A stretch of DNA of 64,000 nt from Melieria omissa (lineage: Eukaryota > Arthropoda > Insecta > Diptera > Ulidiidae). Positions 53,090-64,000 of this stretch are shown piece after piece (the first letter of the stretch is position 1; each line of letters starts with the position of its first letter). The position numbers and the translations under genes are program-made. The stretch covers positions 248,001 to 312,000 of the forward strand of contig CAXARI010000124.1 of the NCBI GenBank assembly GCA_963971225.1, given 5' to 3'. Under the pieces are notes generated by a model. That model saw only the letters and a program-made list of their open reading frames with translations, searched no databases and had not been told where the DNA came from.

Positions 53090-56000
53090 TTGAAGCACAT
53101 TGTGCATTTCGCTTGACCCTTAAAATTATAAGTGAAAAAAATATAATGTTCCCATTTGTCATTGCCGAAAGGCCAACCAATCGCCAAAACAAACACTACA
53201 ACAACAAAAGCATCTAATTTTTTTTCATACATACAATTTCTTGAGGCAACAAAACAAAAATCCGCGCAGCCCCCACACGTGTTGCTTCGTTGCTGTCACA
53301 ACAACGACTGATTGAAAGAATGCACCTCTGATCTATATAATCAATCAAATGCTTGTGGAACCTAAGTACGCACAATCACTTTAATCAAAATGGCGTCAAA
53401 ATTAAGCCAGAGTGACCACCTTTCACCAATTTGGTAAATAAAAAAAATATCCCCCCGGCAGCATGATCGAAATTATGGCTGTTAAATCTCGACCCGTTAA
53501 CGGATTTTAATAATATTATGCCTTATTATTTAGCTAGACTCGTATGCTTTCTATAATGGTATCAATCATCCTTCTATACCCCAAGGTTCGAAAGCAAATC
53601 GATTTGGAACGGTGACTTTGAAAAAATTGCTACTTGGGTGCAACCACTAAAATGCTTGTCAACACCAAATGCATAAGTGCATATTAATAATTGACCCCTT
53701 AAAATTTAGCCAGAGTCTTATGCTTTCTTTATTGGTCCCTACCTTTTCATTATCCGTCAGGAATAATGAGCATATCGATGCGCAAGGATAACATTGAAAA
53801 ACTGCCTATTACAAAATACACACTCACCACTAAAGTGCTTATAGATTGCAAACGGTATGGGTTACGTTAATAAAAAACCCCTTAAAATGTAGCTAGAGAT
53901 TGCAGCTTTATCAAATTAAATCAATAATTTGATTACTATTAGGCAATCATGAACAGATCGATGCGCAAGAGTGACATTAAATGGCTGCCTACTGCAAAAT
54001 CGATAAAATGCTTGTAAAATATGATGATTCTAGGTTTATAGAAAAAATAATAACCTTAAAACCTAGCTGGAGTTTTGAGCTTTCATAAATGGGGTCAATC
54101 TTCTCGCTATCTCAGATAATGCAGGAGAATTTCGTTGTGGAAAAGTGATATCGACCACATGATACATCTATATCAGGTGCCCAAAATCTTCTTATGGAAA
54201 AGCAAAAACCAATACATGTAAAGTTGCCCAAAAAAAATGCAAACAAATTATTTAATTAATTGAATTAGTTGAAAGCACATTGTGCATTTCGCTTGACCCT
54301 TAAAATTATAAGTGAAAAAAATATTATGTTCCCATTTGTCATTGCCGAAAGGCCAACCAATCGCCAACACAAAAAAGCATTCACACAAAAACTACAACAA
54401 CAAAAGCATCTAATTTTTTTTCATACATACAATTTCTTGAGGCAACAAAACAAAAATCCGCGCAGCCCCCACACGTGTTGCTTCGTTGCTGTCACAACAA
54501 CGACTGATTGAAAGAATGCACCTCTGATCTATATAACCAATCAAATGCTTGTGGAACCTAAGTACGCACAATCACTTTAATCAAAATGGCGTCAAAATTA
54601 TGCCAGAGTGACCACCTTTCACCAATTTGGTAAATAAAAAAAATATCCCACCGCCAGCATGATCGAAATTATGGCTGTTAAATCTCGACCCGTTAACGGA
54701 TTTTAATAATATTATGCCTTATTATTTAGCTAGACTCGTATGCTTTCTATAATGGTATCAATCATCCTTCTATACCCCAAGGTTCGAAAGCAAATCGATT
54801 TGGAACGGTGACTTTGAAAAAATTGCTACTTGGGTGCAACCACTAAAATGCTTGTCAACACCAAATGCATAAGTGCATATTAATAATTGACCCCTTAAAA
54901 TTTAGCCAGAGTCTTATGCTTTCTTTATTGGTCCCTACCTTTTCATTATCCGTCAGGAATAATGAGCATATCGATGCGCAAGGATAACATTGAAAAACTG
55001 CCTATTACAAAATACACACTCACCACTAAAGTGCTTATAGATTCCAAACGGTATGGGTTACGTTAATAAAAAACCCCTTAAAATGTAGCTAGAGATTGCA
55101 GCTTTGTCAAATTAAATCAATAATTTGATTACTATTAGGCAATCATGAACAGATCGATGCGCAAGAGTGACATTAAATGGCTGCCTACTGCAAAATCGAT
55201 AAAATGCTTGTAAAATATGATGATTCTAGGTTTATAGAAAAAATAATAACCTTAAAACCTAGCTGGAGTTTTGAGTTTTCATAAATGGGGTCAATCTTCT
55301 CGCTATCTCAAATAATGCAGGAGAATTTCGTTGTGGAAAAGTGATATCGACCACATGATACATCTATATCAGGGGTGCCCAAAATATTCTTATGGAAAAG
55401 CAAAAACCAATACATGTAAAGTTGCCCAAAAAATGCAAACAAATTATTTAATTAATTGAATTAGTTGAAAGCACATTGTGCATTTCGCTTGACCCTTAAA
55501 ATTATAAGTGAAAAAAATATAATGTTCCCATTTGTCATTGCCGAAAGGCCAACCAATCGCCAAAACAAAAACTACAACAACAAAAGCATCTAATTTTTTT
55601 TCATACATACAATTTCTGGAGGCAACAAAACAAAAATCCGCGCAGCCCCCACACGTGTTGCTTCGTTGCTGTCACAACAACGACTGATTGAAAGAATGCA
55701 CCTCTGATCTATATAACCAATCAAATGCTTGTGGAACCTAAGTACGCACAATCACTTTAATCAAAATGGCGTCAAAATTATGCCAGAGTGACCACCTTTC
55801 ACCAATTTGGTAAATAAAAAAAATATCCCACCGCCAGCATGATCGAAATTATGGCTGTTAAATCTCGACCCGTTAACGGATTTTAATAATATTATGCCTT
55901 ATTATTTAGCTAGACTCGTATGCTTTCTATAATGGTATCAATCATCCTTCTATACCCCAAGGTTCGAAAGCAAATCGATTTGGAACGGTGACTTTGAAAA

Positions 56001-59000
56001 AATTGCTACTTGGGTGCAACCACTAAAATGCTTGTCAACACCAAATGCATAAGTGCATATTAATAATTGACCCCTTAAAATTTAGCCAGAGTCTTATGCT
56101 TTCTATATTGGTCCCTAACTTTTCATTATCCTTCAGGAATAATGAGCATATCGATGCGCAAGGATAACATTGAAAAACTGCCTATTACAAAATACACACT
56201 CACCACTAAGGTGCTTATAGATTCCAAACGGTATGGGTTACGTTAATAAAAAACCCCTTAAAATGTAGCTAGAGAATGCAGCTTTATCAAATTAAATCAA
56301 TAATTTGATTACTATTCGGCAATCATGAACAGATCGATGCGCAAGAGTGACATTAAATGGCTACCTACTGCAAAATCGATAAAATGCTTGTAAAATATGA
56401 TGATTCTAGGTCTATAGAAAAAATAATAACCTTAAAACCTAGCTGGAGTTTTCAGCTTTCATAAATGGGGTCAATCTTCTCGCTATCTCAGATAATGCAG
56501 GAGAATTTCGTTGTGGAAAAGTGATATCGACCACATGATACATCTATATCAGGGGTGCCCAAAATCTTCTTATGGAAAAGCAAAAACCAATACATGTAAA
56601 GTTGCCCAAAAAATGCAAACAAATTATTTAATTAATTGAAGCACATTGTGCATTTCGCTTGACCCTTAAAATTATAAGTGAAAAAAATATAATGTTCCCA
56701 TTTGTCATTGCCGAAAGGCCAACCAATCGCCAAAACAAAAACTACAACAACAAAAGCATCTAATTTTTTTTCATACATACAATTTCTTGAGGCAACAAAA
56801 CAAAAATCCGCGCAGCCCCCACACGTGTTGCTTCGTTGCTGTCACAACAACGACTGATTGAAAGAATGCACCTCTGATCTATATAATCAATCAAATGCTT
56901 GTGGAACCTAAGTACGCACAATCACTTTAATCAAAATGGCGTCAAAATTAAGCCAGAGTGACCACCTTTCACCAATTTGGTAAATAAAAAAAATATCCCC
57001 CCGGCAGCATGATCGAAATTATGGCTGTTAAATCTCGACCCGTTAACGGATTTTAATAATATTATGCCTTATTATTTAGCTAGACTCGTATGCTTTCTAT
57101 AATGGTATCAATCATCCTTCTATACCCCAAGGTTCGAAAGCAAATCGATTTGGAACGGTGACTTTGAAAAAATTGCTACTTGGGTGCAACCACTAAAATG
57201 CTTGTCAACACCAAATGCATAAGTGCATATTAATAATTGACCCCTTAAAATTTAGCCAGAGTCTTATGCTTTCTTTATTGGTCCCTACCTTTTCATTATC
57301 CGTCAGGAATAATGAGCATATCGATGCGCAAGGATAACATTGAAAAACTGCCTATTACAAAATACACACTCACCACTAAAGTGCTTATAGATTGCAAACG
57401 GTATGGGTTACGTTAATAAAAAACCCCTTAAAATGTAGCTAGAGATTGCAGCTTTATCAAATTAAATCAATAATTTGATTACTATTAGGCAATCATGAAC
57501 AGATCGATGCGCAAGAGTGACATTAAATGGCTGCCTACTGCAAAATCGATAAAATGCTTGTAAAATATGATGATTCTAGGTTTATAGAAAAAATAATAAC
57601 CTTAAAACCTAGCTGGAGTTTTGAGCTTTCATAAATGGGGTCAATCTTCTCGCTATCTCAGATAATGCAGGAGAATTTCGTTGTGGAAAAGTGATATCGA
57701 CCACATGATACATCTATATCAGGTGCCCAAAATCTTCTTATGGAAAAGCAAAAACCAATACATGTAAAGTTGCCCAAAAAAAATGCAAACAAATTATTTA
57801 ATTAATTGAATTAGTTGAAAGCACATTGTGCATTTCGCTTGACCCTTAAAATTATAAGTGAAAAAAATATTATGTTCCCATTTGTCATTGCCGAAAGGCC
57901 AACCAATCGCCAACACAAAAAAGCATTCACACAAAAACTACAACAACAAAAGCATCTAATTTTTTTTCATACATACAATTTCTTGAGGCAACAAAACAAA
58001 AATCCGCGCAGCCCCCACACGTGTTGCTTCGTTGCTGTCACAACAACGACTGATTGAAAGAATGCACCTCTGATCTATATAACCAATCAAATGCTTGTGG
58101 AACCTAAGTACGCACAATCACTTTAATCAAAATGGCGTCAAAATTATGCCAGAGTGACCACCTTTCACCAATTTGGTAAATAAAAAAAATATCCCACCGC
58201 CAGCATGATCGAAATTATGGCTGTTAAATCTCGACCCGTTAACGGATTTTAATAATATTATGCCTTATTATTTAGCTAGACTCGTATGCTTTCTATAATG
58301 GTATCAATCATCCTTCTATACCCCAAGGTTCGAAAGCAAATCGATTTGGAACGGTGACTTTGAAAAAATTGCTACTTGGGTGCAACCACTAAAATGCTTG
58401 TCAACACCAAATGCATAAGTGCATATTAATAATTGACCCCTTAAAATTTAGCCAGAGTCTTATGCTTTCTATATTGGTCCCTAACTTTTCATTATCCTTC
58501 AGGAATAATGAGCATATCGATGCGCAAGGATAACATTGAAAAACTGCCTATTACAAAATACACACTCACCACTAAAGTGCTTATAGATTCCAAACGGTAT
58601 GGGTTACGTTAATAAAAAACCCCTTAAAATGTAGCTAGAGATTGCAGCTTTGTCAAATTAAATCAATAATTTGATTACTATTAGGCAATCATGAACAGAT
58701 CGATGCGCAAGAGTGACATTAAATGGCTGCCTACTGCAAAATCGATAAAATGCTTGTAAAATATGATGATTCTAGGTTTATAGAAAAAATAATAACCTTA
58801 AAACCTAGCTGGAGTTTCGAGTTTTCATAAATGGGGTCAATCTTCTCGCTATCTCAGATAATGCAGGAGAATTTCGTTGTGGAAAAGTGATATCGACCAC
58901 ATGATACATCTATATCAGGGGTGCCCAAAATCTTCTTATGGAAAAGCAAAAAGCAATACATGTAAAGTTGACCAAAAAAAATTCAAACAAATTATTTAAT

Positions 59001-61388
59001 TAATTGAATTAGTTGAAAGCACATTGTGCATTTCGCTTGACCCTTAAAATTATAAGTGAAAAAAATATAATGTTCCCATTTGTCATTGCCGAAAGGCCAA
59101 CCAATCGCCAAAACAAAAACTACAACAACAAAAGCATCTAATTTTTTTTCATACATACAATTTCTTGAGGCAACAAAACAAAAATCCGCGCAGCCCCCAC
59201 ACGTGTTGCTTCGTTGCTGTCACAAAAACGACTGATTGAAAGAATGCACCTCTGATCTATATAATCAATCAAATGCTTGTGGAACCTAAGTACGCACAAT
59301 CACTTTAATCAAAATGGCGTCAAAATTAAGCCAGAGTGACCACCTTTCACCAATTTGGTAAATAAAAAAAATATCCCCCCGGCAGCATGATCGAAATTAT
59401 GGCTGTTAAATCTCGACCCGTTAACGGATTTTAATAATATTACGCCTTATTATTTAGCTAGACTCGTATGCTTTCTATAATGGTATCAATCATCCTTCTA
59501 TACCCCAAGGTTCGAAAGCAAATCGATTTGGAACGGTGACTTTGAAAAAATTGCTACTTGGGTGCAACCACTAAAATGCTTGTCAACACCAAATGCATAA
59601 GTGCATATTAATAATTGACCCCTTAAAATTTAGCCAGAGTCTTATGCTTTCTATATTGGTCCCTACCTTTTCATTATCCTTCAGGAATAATGAGCATATC
59701 GATGCGCAAGATAACATTGAAAAACTGCCTATTACAAAATACGCACTCACCACTAAAGTGCTTATAGATTCCAAACGGTATGGGTTACGTTAATAAAAAA
59801 CCCCTTAAAATGTAGCTAGAGATTGCAGCTTTATCAAGTTAAATCAATAATTTGATTACTATTCGGCAATCATGAACAGATCGATGCGCAAGAGTGACAT
59901 TAAATGGCTGCCTACTGCAAAATCGATAAAATGCTTGTAAAATATGATGATTCTAGGTTTATAGAAAAAATAATAACCTTAAAACCTAGCTGGAGTTTTG
60001 AGTTTTCATAAATGGGGTCAATCTTCTCGCTATCTCAGATAATGCAGGAGAATTTCGTTGTGGAAAAGTGATATCGACCACATGATACATCTATATCAGG
60101 GGTGCCCAAAATATTGTTATGGAAAAGCAAAAACCAATACATGTAAAATTGACCAAAAAAATGCAAACAAATTATTTAATTAATTGAATTAGTTGAAAGC
60201 ACATTGTGCATTTCGCTTGACCCTTAAAATTATAAGTGAAAAAAATATTATGTTCCCATTTGTCATTGCCGAAAGGCCAACCAATCGCCAACACAAAAAA
60301 GCATACACACAAAAACTACAACAACAAAAGCATCTAATTTTTTTTCATACATACAATTTCTTGAGGCAACAAAACAAAAATCCGCGCAGCCCCCACACGT
60401 GTTGCTTCGTTGCTGTCACAACAACGACTGATTGAAAGAATGCACCTCTGATCTATATAACCAATCAAATGCTTGTGGAACCTAAGTACGCACAATCACT
60501 TTAATCAAAATGGCGTCAAAATTAAGCCAGAGTGACCACCTTTCACCAATTTGGTAAATAAAAAAAATATCCCACCGCCAGCATGATCGAAATTATGGCT
60601 GTTAAATCTCGACCCGTTAACGGATTTTAATAATATTATGCCTTATTATTTAGCTAGACTCGTATGCTTTCTATAATGGTATCAATCATCCTTCTATACC
60701 CCAAGGTTCGAAAGCAAATCGATTTGGAACGGTGACTTTGAAAAAATTGCTACTTGGGTGCAACCACTAAAATGCTTGTCAACACCAAATGCATAAGTGC
60801 ATATTAATAATTGACCCCTTAAAATTTAGCCAGAGTCTTATGCTTTCTATATTGGTCCCTACCTTTTCATTATCCTTCAGGAATAATGAGCATATCGATG
60901 CGCAAGGATAACATTGAAAAACTGCCTATTACAAAATACACACTCACCACTAAAGTGCTTATAGATTCCAAACGGTATGGGTTACGTTAATAAAAAAACC
61001 CTTAAAATGTAGCTAGAGATTGCAGCTTTATCAAATTAAATCAATAATTTGATTACTATTAGGCAATCATGAACAGATCGATGCGCAAGAGTGACATTAA
61101 ATGGCTGCCTACTGCAAAATCGATAAAATGCTTGTAAAATATGATGATTCTAGGTTTATAGAAAAAATAATAACCTTAAAACCTAGCTGGAGTTTTGAGC
61201 TTTCATAAATGGGGTCAATCTTCTCGCTATCTCAGATAATGCAGGAGAATTTCGTTGTGGAAAAGTGATATCGACCACATGATACATCTATATCAGGGGT
61301 GCCAAAAATCTTCTTATGGAAAAGCAAAAACCAATACATGTAAAGTTGCCCAAAAAATGCAAACAAATTATTTAATTAATTGAATTAG
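53090..61388 (+). repeat. Block H: two-unit e-L register, units 44-50
   Basis: Type e units (44, 47, 49; TATATAATCAATC with ATCCCCCCGG) alternate with long-MITE units (45, 48, 50), with one short-form unit (46) between. Units 44-45 match 47-48 (offset 3,546-3,547). Units 44 and 47 share a deletion at the anchor (AATTAATTGAAGCAC). Unit 49 lost one G (GCGCAAGATAAC near 59706), as did unit 43. Confidence 0.75.
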
Positions 61389-62549
61389 TTGAAAGCACAT
61401 TGTGCATTTCGCTTGACCCTTAAAATTATAAGTGAAAAAAATATAATGTATATAATGTATAACGCCAACACAAAAACTACAACAATAAAAGCATCTAATT
61501 TTTTTTCATACATACAATTTCTTGAGGCAACAAAACAAAAATCCGCGCAGCCCCACACGTGTTGCTTTGTTGCTGTCACAACAACGACTGATTGAAAGAA
61601 TGCACCTCTGATCTATATAATCAATCAAATGCTTGTGGAACCTAAGTACGCACAATCACTTTAATCAAAATGGCGTCCAAATTAAGCCAGAGTGACCACC
61701 TTTCACCAATTTGGTAAATAAAAAAAATATCCCACCGCCAGCATGATCGAAATTATGGCTGTTAAATCTCGACCCGTTAACGGATTTTAATAATATTATG
61801 CCTTATTATTTAGCTAGACTCGTATGCTTTCTATAATGGTATCAATCATCCTTCTATACCCCAAGGTTCGAAAGCAAATCGATTTGGAACGGTGACTTTG
61901 AAAAAATTGCTACTTGGGTGCAACCACTAAAATGCTTGTCAACACCAAATGCATAAGTGCATATTAATAATTGACCCCTTAAAATTTAGCCAGAGTCTTA
62001 TGCTTTCTATATTGGTCCCTAACTTTTCATTATCCTTCAGGAATAATGAGCATATCGATGCGCAAGGATAACATTGAAAAACTGCCTATTACAAAATACA
62101 CACTCACCACTAAAGTGCTTATAGATTCCAAACGGTATGGGTTACGTTAATAAAAAACCCCTTAAAATGTAGCTAGAGAATGCAGCTTTATCAAATTAAA
62201 TCAATAATTTCATTACTATTCGGCAATCATGAACAGATCGATGCGCAAGGGTGACATTAAATGGCTGCCTACTGCAAAATCGATAAAATGCTTGTAAAAT
62301 ATGATGATTCTAGGTTTATAGAAAAAATATCAACCTTAAAACCTAGCTGGAGTTTTGAGCTTTCATAAATGGGGTCAATCTTCTCGCTATCTCAAATAAT
62401 GCAGGAGAATTTCGTTGTGGAAAAGTGATATCGACCACATGATACATCTATATCAGGGGTGCCCAAAATCTTCTTATGGAAAAGCAAAAACCAATACATT
62501 TAAAGTTGACCAAAAAAATGCAAACAAATTATGTAGTTAATTGAATTAG
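61389..62549 (+). repeat. Unit 51, with a rearranged MITE
   Basis: About 33 bp of the MITE interior, from TTCCCATTTG to the CCAACCAAT before CGCCAACAC, is missing. It is replaced by a second copy of TATAATGTA (61442-61450 and 61451-61459). The change opens a 68-codon frame on the plus strand and an overlapping 64-codon frame on the minus strand, both artefacts. The unit is type e (TATATAATCAATC). Confidence 0.8.
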
Positions 62550-62807
62550 TTGAAAGCACATTGTGCATTTCGCTTGACCCTTAAAATTATAAGTGAAAAA
62601 AATATAATGTTCCCATTTGTCATTGCCGAAAGGCCAACCAATCGCCAACACAAAAAAGCATACACACAAAAACTACAACAACAAAAGCATCTAATTTGTT
62701 TTCATACATACAATCTCTTGAGGCAACAAAACAAAAATCCGCGCAGCCCCCACACGTGTTGCTTCGTTGCTGTCACAACAACGACTGATTGAAACAATGC
62801 ACCTCTG
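62454..62807 (+). mobile_element. hAT-like MITE of unit 52, long form
   Basis: Terminus CAGGGGTGCCC at 62454 and right end at 62807. It shares GTTTTCATACATACAATCTC with units 25 and 34. Immediately after it, the 27-bp satellite deletion (ACCAATAAATCAC) is the same as in units 25 and 26. Confidence 0.8.
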
Positions 62808-63623
62808 ATCTATATAACCAATAAATCACTTTAATCAAAATGGCGTCAAAATTAAGCCAGAGTGACCACCTTTCACCAATTTGGTAAATAAAAAAAATAT
62901 CCCACCGGCAGCATGATCGAAATTATGGCTGTTAAATCTCGACCCGTTAACGGATTTTAATAATATTATGCCTTATTATTTAGCTAGACTCGTATGCTTT
63001 CTATAATGGTATCAATCATCCTTCTATACCCCAAGGTTCGAAAGCAAATCGATTTGGAACGGTGACTTTGAAAAAATTGCTACTTGGGTGCAACCACTAA
63101 AATGCTTGTCAACACCAAATGCATAAGTGCATATTAATAATTGACCCCTTAAAATTTAGCCAGAGTCTTATGCTTTCTATATTGGTCCCTAACTTTTCAT
63201 TATCCTTCAGGAATAATGAGCATATCGATGCGCAAGGATAACATTGAAAAACTGCCTATTACAAAATACACACTCACCACTAAAGTGCTTATAGATTCCA
63301 AACGGTATGGGTTACATTAATAAAAAACCCCTTAAAATGTAGCTAGAGATTGCAGCTTTATCAAATTAAATCAATAATTTCATTACTATTCGGCAATCAT
63401 GAACAATTCGATGCGCAAAAGTGACATTAAATGGCTGCCTACTGCAAAATCGATAAAATGCTTGTAAAATATGATGATTCTAGGTTTATAGAAAAAATAT
63501 CAACCTTAAAACCTAGCTGGAGTTTTGAGCTTTCATAAATGGGGTCAATCTTCTCGCTATCTCAAATAATGCAGCAGAATTTCGTTGTGGAAAAGTGATA
63601 TCGACCACATGATACATCTATAT

Positions 63624-63961
63624 TAGGGGTGCCCAAAATATTCTTATGGAAAAGCAAAAACCAATACATGTAAAGTTGCCCAAAAATATGCAAACAAATT
63701 ATTTAATTAATTGAATTAGTTGAAAGCACATTGTGCATTTCGCTTGACCCTTAAAATTATAAGTGAAAGAAATATAATGTTCCCATTTGTCATTGCCGAA
63801 AGGCCAACCAATCGCCAAAACAAAAACTACAACAACAAAAGCATCTAATTTTTTTTCATACATAGAATTTCTTGAGGAAACAAAACAAAAATCCGCGCAG
63901 CCCCCACACGTGTTGCTTCGTTGCTGTCACAACAACGACTGATTGAAAGAATGCACCTCTG
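63624..63961 (+). mobile_element. hAT-like MITE of unit 53 (last complete copy)
   Basis: The left terminus is TAGGGGTGCCC, a C-to-T change at the first base that is also seen before units 26, 29 and 35. It is flanked by ATCTATAT at 63616-63623 and 63962-63969. The length is 338 bp (short form, compact A+T stretch). Confidence 0.8.
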
Positions 63962-63969
63962 ATCTATAT

Positions 63970-64000
63970 AACCAATCAAATGCTTATGGAACCTAAGTAC
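63970..64000 (+). repeat. Sub-repeat r5, second part (cut by window end)
   Basis: Carries GCTTATGG as in units 29 and 35. The array clearly continues beyond the window. Confidence 0.75.

Larger units (their letters stand above)
1..64000 (+). repeat. Complex satellite array, 53 units of about 1.18 kb
   Basis: The whole window repeats with a period of about 1,154-1,215 bp, all in one orientation. Using the first T of TTGAAAGCACATTGTGC (or its deleted form TTGAAGCAC) as anchor, units 1-53 start at: 23, 1221, 2379, 3589, 4788, 5980, 7176, 8374, 9555, 10751, 11931, 13112, 14309, 15524, 16705, 17901, 19080, 20261, 21457, 22653, 23832, 26073, 27271, 28451, 29644, 30814, 31968, 33146, 34315, 35495, 36676, 37856, 39037, 40215, 41384, 42564, 43745, 44925, 46124, 47305, 48501, 49680, 50859, 53090, 54269, 55465, 56637, 57815, 59013, 60193, 61389, 62550, 63720. 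Units 21 and 43 are longer because of an insertion; unit 53 is cut by the window end. Each unit is a captured MITE plus five ~175-bp sub-repeats. The MITE starts about 95-115 bp before each anchor and normally ends 241 bp (short form) or 257 bp (long form) after it. No unique sequence separates units. Confidence 0.98.

Noticed and set aside
61385..61595. 64-codon minus-strand and 68-codon plus-strand frames
   Set aside because: Created by the rearranged MITE of unit 51, with no support in any other unit.
1..64000. CRISPR array
   Set aside because: Repeats are about 1.18 kb with no unique spacers and no cas genes. The sequence is eukaryotic satellite.

Overview
The window is one uninterrupted head-to-tail array of a complex satellite DNA. 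It holds 52 complete units of about 1.18 kb plus fragments at both edges, all on the same strand. I see no protein-coding gene, tRNA, rRNA or CRISPR array. The A+T-rich, multi-layered satellite with an embedded hAT-type element points to eukaryotic heterochromatin (pericentromere, centromere or sex chromosome). An insect, perhaps a fly, is my best guess, but the sequence does not prove it and I do not recognise the satellite.

Each unit has two parts. About 834 bp is five tandem, diverged copies of an older ~175-bp repeat: four of 174-183 bp and one shortened to 126 bp. The rest is a ~340-370 bp element that splits the fifth copy. It starts CAGGGGTGCCCAAAG, ends GCACCTCTG, and lies between perfect 8-bp direct repeats ATCTATAT. 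This is the signature of a non-autonomous hAT transposon (MITE). It inserted once in an ancestral unit and was then amplified with the satellite. Removing it and one ATCTATAT restores a 175-bp sub-repeat collinear with its neighbours.

Above the unit there is higher-order structure. Units 1-5 (to ~5.8 kb) form a homogeneous block. Units 6-20 (~5.8-23.7 kb) follow a three-unit a-b-c register (~3.57 kb) with a 7.15-kb six-unit duplication. Units 22-25 and 44-52 are mainly two-unit e-L pairs. Units 26-38 contain a 7,069-bp six-unit segment duplicated in tandem (~31.4-38.5 and ~38.5-45.6 kb) with no net length change. Units 39-42 return to the a-b-c family.

Two units (21 and 43) carry the same 1,053-bp GC-richer insertion, nested inside the MITE at the same base and exactly 27,027 bp apart. 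I found one difference between the copies, so this was one insertion later copied by array recombination. Short ORFs in the window (80, 65 and 63-68 codons) are by-products of the repeats and are not annotated as genes. The layers read from oldest to youngest: ~175-bp satellite, five-copy unit, MITE capture, three- and six-unit blocks, nested insertion, segmental duplication.
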